Positions 7,971 through 16,459 of a stretch of 64,000 nucleotides of DNA are shown piece after piece. The position numbers and the translations under genes were made by a program. Source of the stretch: JANMJD01 sp963847945 (GTDB taxonomy: Bacteria; Actinomycetota; Acidimicrobiia; Acidimicrobiales; Ilumatobacteraceae); assembly GCA_963847945.1 (NCBI GenBank), contig CAWKBX010000009.1:1116001-1180000 (forward strand). The letters run 5' to 3'. The notes under the pieces are model-generated. The model searched no databases and had not been told where the DNA came from. It saw only the letters and a list, made by a program, of their open reading frames with translations. The first letter of the stretch is position 1. Every line of letters begins with the position of its first letter.

Positions 7971-8441
7971 GTGCATGTGCTGGTGGCCACCGACGCCGAT
8001 TGGGTTCTCAACGAGATTCGCGCCGCGCTTGAAGAGCCGGGCACGAGTTTCCTGGTGTGCAGCGACGGCCGAGCGGTCACCGCCGCCGTGAAGCAGCGCA
8101 CGCCCGACGTGGCGATCCTCGATCTGCAATGCGGTTCGAAGGGCGCGATGGCCGTCACGATGGACCTTCGGCTCGACGAGTCGAGCGGCAATGCACCACA
8201 CGTGCCGGTGGTGATGCTGCTCGACCGCAAGGCCGATCTGCATCTCGCCAAGCGCAGCGACGCCGAAGGTTGGCTGGTCAAGCCTCTCGACCCGATGGGA
8301 CTCCGCCGGGCCGTGATCGCCGTCGCCGGTGGTGGTCGTTACCCCGGTGGGCCTGCTCCGGTGGCCGAAGTGCCGGTCGAGTCGACCGAACCGGCAACAT
8401 CCGACGAAACTCCGGCTGGCGAAACCGCTCCGACCGGGTAG
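7971..8441 (+). CDS. response-regulator receiver domain protein without output domain
   Basis: 156 residues from a GTG 12 bases after the ATPase pair. The first 120 residues look like a CheY-type receiver: acidic pair near D8/D10, phosphoacceptor candidate D51 in AILDLQ, and conserved lysine K104 in WLVKPLD. The remainder is a low-complexity Pro/Glu/Thr tail with no DNA-binding or enzymatic domain. A stand-alone receiver would signal by protein contact. No histidine kinase is adjacent. Its position as third gene after the Get3-like pair suggests co-expression. Confidence 0.75.
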   Translation: MHVLVATDADWVLNEIRAALEEPGTSFLVCSDGRAVTAAVKQRTPDVAILDLQCGSKGAMAVTMDLRLDESSGNAPHVPVVMLLDRKADLHLAKRSDAEGWLVKPLDPMGLRRAVIAVAGGGRYPGGPAPVAEVPVESTEPATSDETPAGETAPTG

Positions 8442-8459
8442 AGTTCTGGCCGCACCAAT

Positions 8460-8537
8460 CGGGGTGTAGCGCAGCTTGGTTAGCGCGCCACGTTCGGGAC
8501 GTGGAGGCCGGGAGTTCAAATCTCCCCACCCCGACCA
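8460..8537 (+). tRNA. tRNA-Pro (CGG anticodon)
   Basis: Cloverleaf with acceptor stem CGGGGTG/CACCCCG (8460-8466 with 8527-8533), discriminator A and an encoded CCA (8535-8537). The D arm has the usual AGC...GGTTAG pattern, the anticodon stem CCACG/CGTGG encloses loop TTCGGGA giving anticodon CGG (proline, CCG codons), and the T arm contains GTTCAAAT. A strong hairpin terminator follows 5 bases later. Confidence 0.95.
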
Positions 8538-8542
8538 ATTCG

Positions 8543-8579
8543 AATGCCCTGGTCAGAATCAGATTCTGGCCAGGGCATT
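8543..8579 (+). terminator. hairpin terminator after tRNA-Pro
   Basis: Arm AATGCCCTGG (8543-8552) pairs with CCAGGGCATT (8570-8579), continued inside by CAGAAT/ATTCTG around a CAG loop with one T-G wobble. It is followed by a weak T-containing tail. It lies directly downstream of the tRNA. Confidence 0.75.
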
Positions 8580-8804
8580 TGTCGTTCTGTCCACCGGGTG
8601 ACGCCGCGACGCGCACGTGGGCCCAATGTCGGTCAAGCGACGGTCAGGCGTGTTCGGTTTTGGTCGCCTGGCGACGATTCTCGAACACGTACGAAGCTTG
8701 AGCCGCCGGAGTTGCCCTGCTGTCGTTCTCGGCGTCGTCACCGCGGGCCGCCAGACGGGGCGCGGTACCATCGGCGTTCCCGGCAACTGATGGAGCTTGA
8801 AGGC

Positions 8805-10151
8805 ATGAACGTTCCCGATGCGTTGGTTGGGTTTGATCCGTTGGGCGAGGTGTTTCAGCAAGACCCCTACCCGTTCCTCGAGGCGATGCGGGTCGCCGCC
8901 CCGGTGTGGGTCGACCCGGCGACCGGGCTCGGGTTTGTCACCCGTCACGACTTGGTGGCACGGATGCTGCGCGATACCGAGACGTTTTCCTCGGCGATCG
9001 GGGCGACCCCGAACGAGCCGCCGCCGGCCGACGTGGCCGAGCAGGTCGCGGCGATCAAGGCACAGGGTTGGGTGCGGCCCCCGACCATGTTGACCGTCGA
9101 TCCGCCCGACCACACCCGCTACCGGGCGACCGTCGCCCGTTCGTTCAATGCCCGCGTGATCGGTGCCTTGCGCCCCGAGATCACCGCGATCGTCGACGAC
9201 GAGCTCGACGGCATCCTCGGTCGTGGCGTCGTCGACGTCAACGCACGGTTCTCGGTGGGTGTGCCAGTGCGGGTGATCGTGCGAGCGTTGAATCTCGACC
9301 CGGGTCACGAGGCCGACATCAAACACTGGTCGGACGCGACGACCGCCGGCATCGGATCGCGGCTGAGCAACGAGCGGGCGATCGCCGCGGCCACCGGAAC
9401 GCTCGAGATGCAGCGCTACGAGCACGCCGAGCTGGTCGATCGGCAGCGGTGTCCCCGCGAGAACGACCTGCTCACCAAGCTGATCGGCGCGGAGGTTCCG
9501 CTTCCTGATGGGCATGGGACTCGTCCGCTCACGATCGAGGAGTTGATGGGCATTTTCCAACAACTGCTCGGGGCCGGCAACGAGACGACGACCAAGTTGT
9601 TCAGCCAGATGATCCGCAACCTGGCCGACAACCACGACGAATGGTGGAAGCTGAAGGCCGACCCGTCGCGGGCGGCACTGATCGTCGAGGAGGCGCTGCG
9701 GTTGGCCACTCCAACCCAGGGAATGTTCCGGGTCGTCACCCGTGACATCGACATCGAGGGAGTGCAACTGGCCGGAGGCTGCCGCGTGATGCTCTCGTTC
9801 GCCGCAGCGAACCGCGACCCGGCGGTGTTCCCCGACCCGCACACGTTCGATCCCGATCGACCCAACGTGCGTGATCACCTGGCGTTCGGACTCGGCACCC
9901 ACTTCTGCATCGGGGCACCGTTGTCCCGACTGGAGAGCGTCGTCGCCCTCGAACGGCTGGCGGCCCGGTGTGCCGATTTCCGCCTTGCCCCCGACAACAC
10001 GTACGAGTTTCTACCGAGCTACATGCTGCGCGGTCTGCGAAACCTCTTCGTCGAATTTGAGCCCGAGCCCGAGCCCGGGCCCGAGGCCCGAGGCCGAGCC
10101 CGACATGGCGTGATCCGGTGGCTAACGGACGGTGAACGAGGCCGAATTTGA
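8805..10151 (+). CDS. cytochrome P450
   Basis: 448 residues from the ATG at 8805 (GGAG 9 bases upstream; an ATG at 8790 is also in frame). I-helix motif LLGAGNETTTK, K-helix E-x-x-R in EEALRLATP, and the heme-ligand loop FGLGTHFCIGAPLSRLE with Cys368 are all intact. Such soluble bacterial P450s hydroxylate lipophilic substrates using ferredoxin. No ferredoxin or reductase is adjacent. The C terminus has an unusual acidic repeat (EPEPEPGPEA) and then a basic tail that runs 30 bases into the convergent pseudokinase gene. The tail may be a recent extension by loss of a stop codon. Confidence 0.92.
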   Translation: MNVPDALVGFDPLGEVFQQDPYPFLEAMRVAAPVWVDPATGLGFVTRHDLVARMLRDTETFSSAIGATPNEPPPADVAEQVAAIKAQGWVRPPTMLTVDPPDHTRYRATVARSFNARVIGALRPEITAIVDDELDGILGRGVVDVNARFSVGVPVRVIVRALNLDPGHEADIKHWSDATTAGIGSRLSNERAIAAATGTLEMQRYEHAELVDRQRCPRENDLLTKLIGAEVPLPDGHGTRPLTIEELMGIFQQLLGAGNETTTKLFSQMIRNLADNHDEWWKLKADPSRAALIVEEALRLATPTQGMFRVVTRDIDIEGVQLAGGCRVMLSFAAANRDPAVFPDPHTFDPDRPNVRDHLAFGLGTHFCIGAPLSRLESVVALERLAARCADFRLAPDNTYEFLPSYMLRGLRNLFVEFEPEPEPGPEARGRARHGVIRWLTDGERGRI

Positions 10152-11627
10152 CGCGCTGAGCCCGGTGGTCACATTGGTGATCGTGAGGGTGATGGTGTAG
10201 TCGCCGGCGTCGAGCGCCACATTGCTGAAGTAGGTGTTGAACCGCTGAACATCGTCGAAGCAGCCGTTGGTGGCACCCGCTGAGTTGCGGGGATCCTTGG
10301 TTGTCGAGGTCGATACCGGCCCGCGGAGCTCCCACCGGGCTACGGCACACCGGTCGGCCTCGGGGGCTCCGAATGCCCAGGTTCCGCTGTCGTCGGGGTT
10401 CTTCCAGGCATTGATCTGACCAACCCGGGGTGGCTTGACGGGGGCGACGGTCGTTGTCGGGGCCGGTTGGGTCGTGGGAGGGGCCGGTCGGGTCGTCGGA
10501 GGGGCCGGTGCGGTGGTCGTCGGCACCGCTGTCGTCGGGGGTGGGGTGGTGGTCGGGGCGCTGATAACGGTGGACGGCGTCGTCGGCTCGGGCGTGGTGG
10601 GTGTGGTGCCGGTCGGATTGGTCGGGGGCGTTACCGCGGTGGAGGAGGGTGCCTCGAGTCGGGCGGGAGTCGAACTCGCCGGTGCGCCGGTCGTAGGCGC
10701 CTGGGCGGGCGGGGTGGTCGCCGCGACTGTCGTCGGGATCGCCGGAACCGTCTCTCGCTCGGCCGTGATGAGTGTCTCGGCCTCGGCTGCCGTCACCCCG
10801 CTCTGCTCGGCCGGCACGTTCCCTGCGGGGCGTTGAGTAGTGCTGGGTGACCGCTCTGATGTCGCCGTTTCGGACGTCGACCCTGGTGTCGACGTCGCCT
10901 CTGACGGCAATCGGCTGGCCGCCGCGCTGGGCAATGCTGCGGTACGTCCGGCGGTGCCGGCGGTGCCGGGCCCGATAACGGCCCCGCTGATCAGTAGGGC
11001 GGCGGCCGACGAGATCGCTATAGCGGCGTGGCGAGCGCGGGGCCGCGATCGCGGCATCGTGCGGGCATCCCTCCGTCTCGATCGGGCCTGGTCGCGGTGA
11101 CGTGGCTGCGCCGCGGCGGGCGGGTTGATGACGGTGGGGACGAAGCCGTGGCGCGACTCCACGACCCGCAGCTCACTGATCAACTCCTCGGCGGATTCGT
11201 AGCGATCGAGTGGGTCGGGCGCGGTGGCGGCGTCGATGACGTTGCACAGCCCGGCGTCGACGCCGTGGCCGTAGATGTCGATGGCGTGCGATGCGTTGCG
11301 AAGCGGAGCGCGCCCGAGGGTGACGGCCGCCAGGGTGGCCCCAACCCCGGAGATGTCCGATTGCACGGTTGGCTCACCCCCGGCGACGATTTCAGGGGCG
11401 TCGTAGCGCTGGTCGCGAGGAGTGTCGGGTGTGAGGGGAAGCAACGTCACCCGGCCATCGGGGTCGATGTCGACGACAACCGGTGACACCCCACCGTGGA
11501 TCTCGCCGCGGCGGTGAATGTCGGAGAGTTGCCCGGCGAGATGCAGGCCTATCAACAGGGTGCGCTGCAGATCGAGTGCACCCTCGGTCGGAGGGCTGGG
11601 CGGTGGGAGGTTGGTTACATCAGGCAT
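10122..11627 (-). CDS. pseudokinase-like protein with membrane anchor and Thr/Pro-rich surface tail
   Basis: 501 residues from the ATG at 11627 (GAGG upstream). Residues 1-160 resemble only the C-lobe of a Ser/Thr kinase: IHRRGEIHGGVSP takes the place of the H-R-D-x-K-P-x-N catalytic loop but lacks its aspartate and lysine, and DISGVGATLAAVTLG matches the usual D-V-[YF]-S-L-G-x-x-L-[YW]-E motif. No N-lobe, glycine loop or DFG is visible. A basic stretch and one membrane helix (about 215-235) lead to a long Thr/Pro/Ala-rich segment and a C-terminal beta domain with two cysteines. It is probably a catalytically dead sensor or scaffold. Confidence 0.65.
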   Translation of the reverse strand: MPDVTNLPPPSPPTEGALDLQRTLLIGLHLAGQLSDIHRRGEIHGGVSPVVVDIDPDGRVTLLPLTPDTPRDQRYDAPEIVAGGEPTVQSDISGVGATLAAVTLGRAPLRNASHAIDIYGHGVDAGLCNVIDAATAPDPLDRYESAEELISELRVVESRHGFVPTVINPPAAAQPRHRDQARSRRRDARTMPRSRPRARHAAIAISSAAALLISGAVIGPGTAGTAGRTAALPSAAASRLPSEATSTPGSTSETATSERSPSTTQRPAGNVPAEQSGVTAAEAETLITAERETVPAIPTTVAATTPPAQAPTTGAPASSTPARLEAPSSTAVTPPTNPTGTTPTTPEPTTPSTVISAPTTTPPPTTAVPTTTAPAPPTTRPAPPTTQPAPTTTVAPVKPPRVGQINAWKNPDDSGTWAFGAPEADRCAVARWELRGPVSTSTTKDPRNSAGATNGCFDDVQRFNTYFSNVALDAGDYTITLTITNVTTGLSASNSASFTVR

Positions 11628-11776
11628 TCGGTCCTCGTGCTGCCCGTCGATACCACGCACATATTCTGGTTTCAGTCTATACAACCACCCAGCGTCGCAA
11701 CAGACGTTTTTCTGTCACGCAGCATGGGCACCGACCGAGCCGATTTCGTCCCGACCAGGCCACTAGATTCGCCGCG

Positions 11777-13072
11777 ATGGTCACGACTCCCCCGCCGATA
11801 CGGCTCGACGACTTGGCGAGGCCCACATTTTCGCCCGAAATCGCCGAGATGCGGGCGATGGGTGCCGCGCTCGCCGAGTACCTCCGTCTCGATGCCGACG
11901 CCATCGTGTCGCAAGCCGGGACGGAGCTAGCCGGCACCAATCCTGGTTCCGACTTCGACATCGACAACGTCGGTGCCGATGGTTTCCGCGAACCACTCGG
12001 CGCGTTGCTCAACGGCCTTGGCGGCGACGCGGGGCTGTCGGCGTTCGGCCATGTCAGCGCCCACACGTTGCTGGTACAGCTGGCCAAGAACCGCATCCTG
12101 CTGGCCAACCTGCTGGCCCGACATCCCGAGATCCTCGATATCCCGATCGAACGGCCGATCATCATCGTCGGCCAGCCCCGCACCGGCACCACCCATCTCC
12201 ACAATCTGCTCGCCGCCGATCCCGGTCTGCGCAGCTTGCCGTATTGGGAGAGCTTGCAACCGGTTCCCCTGCCGTCGGAAGTGGGCATCGGGCCCGACCC
12301 TCGTCTCGAGCGTTGCGAATTCGGCGTCGGGTTCGTCAACGCGGCGATGCCCGAATTCCGCCGGATGCATGAGATGACCGTCGATCACGTCCATGAAGAG
12401 ATCCAGCTGCTGGCAATGGACTATTCGACGATGCTGTTCGAGTCGATGGTGCCGATGCCGTCGGTGCGCGACTGGTACATCGACCATGATCAGTCGCCGC
12501 ACTACGCCTACATGAAGACGGTGCTGCAGGCGATGACGTTCCTGCGTGGCGGCTCACGGTGGCTGCTGAAGTCGCCGCAGCACCTCGAACAGCTCCCCGC
12601 GCTCAACGCGGTGTTCCCCGACGCGACCGTGCTAGTCACCCACCGCGACCCGGTGCCCGTGACGATCTCGGCGTGCACGATGCTCAGCTACACCCAGCGG
12701 ATGTCGCGCGACGAGGTCGATCTGATCGGCATGGGAACATACTGGAGCGACCGAAATCTGACGATGTTGCGCGCCTACCAGCGCGACCGCTCCCTGCTGC
12801 CGACCGATCGGGCGCTCGATATCCGATTCCACGAATTCATGGCCGACGACCTGGGCACCCTTGAGCAGATCTACGAACTCGCAGGTCAGCCCTATGATCA
12901 GGCCGCCCGCGATGCTCATCGCGCATATCTGGCGAGCCATCAGCGCGACCGGTTCGGCAAGGTGATCTACGAGCCGCAACAGTTCGGGCTCGATCTCCCC
13001 GGGTTACGCCGCGAGTTCGCCGACTACACCGCTCAGTTCGGTGTCATCGAGGAGTGGGTGGCCACGCCATAG
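11777..13072 (+). CDS. sulfotransferase family protein
   Basis: 431 residues from the ATG at 11777, the usual length for the actinobacterial Sulfotransfer_3-type family. PIIIVGQPRTGTTHLHNLL near residue 130 is the 5'-phosphosulfate-binding loop that grips PAPS, and TVLVTHRDPVPVTISACTM is the 3'-phosphate-binding segment. The family moves sulfate from PAPS to hydroxyl groups of lipids, sterols or sugars. The P450 nearby could supply a hydroxyl, but that link is speculative, and no PAPS synthesis genes are in the window. It diverges from the pseudokinase gene with about 150 bases between. Confidence 0.85.
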   Translation: MVTTPPPIRLDDLARPTFSPEIAEMRAMGAALAEYLRLDADAIVSQAGTELAGTNPGSDFDIDNVGADGFREPLGALLNGLGGDAGLSAFGHVSAHTLLVQLAKNRILLANLLARHPEILDIPIERPIIIVGQPRTGTTHLHNLLAADPGLRSLPYWESLQPVPLPSEVGIGPDPRLERCEFGVGFVNAAMPEFRRMHEMTVDHVHEEIQLLAMDYSTMLFESMVPMPSVRDWYIDHDQSPHYAYMKTVLQAMTFLRGGSRWLLKSPQHLEQLPALNAVFPDATVLVTHRDPVPVTISACTMLSYTQRMSRDEVDLIGMGTYWSDRNLTMLRAYQRDRSLLPTDRALDIRFHEFMADDLGTLEQIYELAGQPYDQAARDAHRAYLASHQRDRFGKVIYEPQQFGLDLPGLRREFADYTAQFGVIEEWVATP

Positions 13073-13097
13073 GCGGAGGGTCGCTACGGTCGGCGGG

Positions 13098-13379
13098 ATG
13101 CATCTGGCCGAACTGCAAGACGTGATCGAGCGCACCTACGGAGACCGCGACCGAGCGCGGGGAATCCCGTCGACGGTCGCCTGGCTGGCCGAGGAGATCG
13201 GTGAGTTGGCGCAGGCCGTTCGCAAAGGCACCCGTCAGCAACAAACCGCCGAGTTTGCCGATGTCTTGGCCTGGGTGGCCACCCTCGCCAATCAGCTCGG
13301 TATCAGCCTGTCGGAGGCGATTGCCGTCTACGCCTCCGGTTGCCCGAAGTGCCACGCGTTGCCCTGCACCTGTGCGTAG
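13098..13379 (+). CDS. MazG-like nucleotide pyrophosphohydrolase with C-terminal Cys motif
   Basis: 93 residues from the ATG at 13098. EEIGELAQAVRKG and EFADVLAWVATLANQLG match the E-x-x-E ... E-x-x-D metal-binding pattern of MazG-type all-alpha NTP pyrophosphatases, which hydrolyse non-canonical or excess NTPs to NMP and pyrophosphate. The final residues C-x2-C-x4-C-x-C look like a small zinc site, a feature of some short archaeal and actinobacterial members. It sits 25 bases after the sulfotransferase stop, possibly in the same transcript. Confidence 0.8.
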   Translation: MHLAELQDVIERTYGDRDRARGIPSTVAWLAEEIGELAQAVRKGTRQQQTAEFADVLAWVATLANQLGISLSEAIAVYASGCPKCHALPCTCA

Positions 13380-13395
13380 CCGTCAGCGGGCGTGG

Positions 13396-15204
13396 TCAGC
13401 CGTTGAGCAGCAGCCAGTCGGTGGCTTCGGTGAGTTCCACCGAGATGTGCGGGCTGGGCTGTTGGCCAAGGTCGTGCAGGGTGCACTGGCTGTCGGCCGC
13501 CCACCACCGCGGGCATGATTCGAGGGCGGCCTGATCGGTGATGATCGGGTCGTTCTGCGAGTGCCACACGTGCATGGTTGGCCCACCCACGTCTTCGAGG
13601 TCGAGGATCGCGCCGGCGACGACCTGCAGCGTGGCGATGCCGCTCAGGTCCTGCACGGCGTCGGAGAGGGCCGATCCGCCCGACGAGTAGCCGAGCAGGT
13701 GGGTGATGCAGCCGCGGGTCAGGGTTCCGCGCACCTGCGGTTTCAGGTCGGCGGCGGCCAGATCGTGGGCCTGCTTCATTTCACTCGGGATCGGCTGATA
13801 GACCGACGTCCGCGGGTACCACGTGCCCCACACTTTCTCGGAGTACTGGCTCGATACCCGGTAGTCGGCGTTGACGACCTGCCAACCCGCCATCGTCAGC
13901 CGGGCGGCCCACGGGATCATGTCGGTCGACGAGCCGCCGGTGTACCCGCCGCCGTGGGCAAGGAACACGACCCGGCACTTGGTCGGGGTGGCAGTACCGG
14001 TGAACGATCCGCTGACATCGGCGATGAGATGCTCACCCGCCGATGAATAGAGCTGGGCCCCTTCGCTCGACAGGTTGATCACCGCCGCGTTGGCGATGAC
14101 CTTTCCGGCAGTCGAAGTGTTCAGCGCGCTGGTGTTGGGCAGCGGGCTGAACGCCGGACGAGTCGTGACGTAGCCCGGGGCGACCGCATCGACTGAGGTG
14201 ATGTTGGTCCAGGCGGCAATGCCGGTGCCGGCAAACAATCGAACCGAGCCCTCGGGACTCACCGCCCGGCCGGCGATGCGGGTGTCGAGCGCTCGCCACG
14301 GAGCCGACGGGATGAACAATCCGTCGTCGCTCGGCAGGGCATCGGCGCCGGTGAAGTATCCGGTGACGTCGACAAGGACGTGCGCCCCGCCAGACGAAAA
14401 GATCGAGATCGCCGCCAGGCCATCGACGACCGATACTGGGATGATCGCCAGATGGGCGCGGGTTTGGTTGCGGGCATCGAGGTTGCCGTTGCTGGCGTTG
14501 GGTCGCGGCCCTCCCGGCCAGATGGTGAAGTACCCCGGGCCGGCAGGGTCGAGGTAGGTGAAGTTGGCCACGACCGCCGTCGCTCCGGGGGCCACGGTCG
14601 CTCCGGGGAACCGCAGTATGCGGCTCTCACCGGCCCCGAAGGCCCCGCCGTCGCTGCGGGTGTCGAGCGCACGGACCTCGGGCACCGCGGCGTAGCGGCC
14701 GCTGGCGGCGGGGGCAGGGGTTGGCAGAAACACCCCGCTGATGTCGACGATGACCTTCGCGCCGACGACGGAGCTGAAGATGTTGATCGCACCGTTGGTG
14801 CCGACCTGCACGACCGAGGTGTTGGCGATCGTCGCGCCTCGTTCGAAGTTGAGGTTCGACACGTCGGGTCGGGCCGAACCATTCGGATACGCCGTGAGGT
14901 ATCCCGGGTTCTGGGCATCGACGACGGTCAGGGTGACGACGACCGCCGCGGCCTGCCGAGGAACGCCATCTCGGCCGTTGATCACGACGCGGATGGTAGA
15001 ACCATCAGGTCGCCCGTAGCCGACTCCCGTGCGAGTATCGGCCAACCGAAGTGGCGACACCGGGGTGAACGTGGTTGTCGCCGGGACGGGAGCGGCCGCC
15101 GCCGAACCTGGCCGCACGCCGGTGGTGACGAGTGACGCGACCGTTGAGGCGGCCAGCAGCGCGAGCCCGTTTACCACGGCCCACGCCGCACCTCGTCGGT
15201 TCAT
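13396..15204 (-). CDS. secreted esterase with three N-terminal 'DTR' repeat modules
   Basis: About 602 residues with a signal peptide (hydrophobic core near 10-30, AAAAP cleavage region). Three modules of about 115-120 residues follow, each opening with L-x-D-T-R (LADTRTGVG, ALDTRSDGG, ALDTRIAGR) and containing GY-x-T-x-x-P and D-[IV]-[ST]-G-x-F. The last 190 residues are an alpha/beta hydrolase: oxyanion motif AHGGGYTGG near 415 and nucleophile elbow GYSSGGSA near 505, as in carboxylesterase/HSL-type enzymes. The same modules occur at the C terminus of the RCC1 protein at 54174, so they are probably a surface-attachment or matrix-binding domain. ATG 15204 follows a GTG at 15207; GAGGTGA precedes them. 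Confidence 0.75.
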   Translation of the reverse strand: MNRRGAAWAVVNGLALLAASTVASLVTTGVRPGSAAAAPVPATTTFTPVSPLRLADTRTGVGYGRPDGSTIRVVINGRDGVPRQAAAVVVTLTVVDAQNPGYLTAYPNGSARPDVSNLNFERGATIANTSVVQVGTNGAINIFSSVVGAKVIVDISGVFLPTPAPAASGRYAAVPEVRALDTRSDGGAFGAGESRILRFPGATVAPGATAVVANFTYLDPAGPGYFTIWPGGPRPNASNGNLDARNQTRAHLAIIPVSVVDGLAAISIFSSGGAHVLVDVTGYFTGADALPSDDGLFIPSAPWRALDTRIAGRAVSPEGSVRLFAGTGIAAWTNITSVDAVAPGYVTTRPAFSPLPNTSALNTSTAGKVIANAAVINLSSEGAQLYSSAGEHLIADVSGSFTGTATPTKCRVVFLAHGGGYTGGSSTDMIPWAARLTMAGWQVVNADYRVSSQYSEKVWGTWYPRTSVYQPIPSEMKQAHDLAAADLKPQVRGTLTRGCITHLLGYSSGGSALSDAVQDLSGIATLQVVAGAILDLEDVGGPTMHVWHSQNDPIITDQAALESCPRWWAADSQCTLHDLGQQPSPHISVELTEATDWLLLNG

Positions 15205-15375
15205 CACTCCGCATCACCTCGATCATCGAAAGTCGACGGCAAGCGGTCGTCTATTCACGATGGGTAGAACTTAGGTCGTCAGTCTGGTGCTACGACGTTC
15301 GACTTGGCTCGCAGGTTCCCGACTTTGCCGAAGAATCCGCCAAAAGGCTCATGACGTGGTCGAACGTGGAGGGCG

Positions 15376-16404
<1,029 letters not shown>

Positions 16405-16459
16405 GACCACCACGCTACCGAACCGATACCGGGGGTGGCCTGGGTTTTTTCGTTCCGTC

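Noticed and set aside
10435..10850. Gly/Val-rich and Gly/Arg-rich plus-strand frames
   Set aside because: They are the reverse of the Thr/Pro-rich stalk of the pseudokinase gene; extreme composition comes from the repeat, not from a gene.
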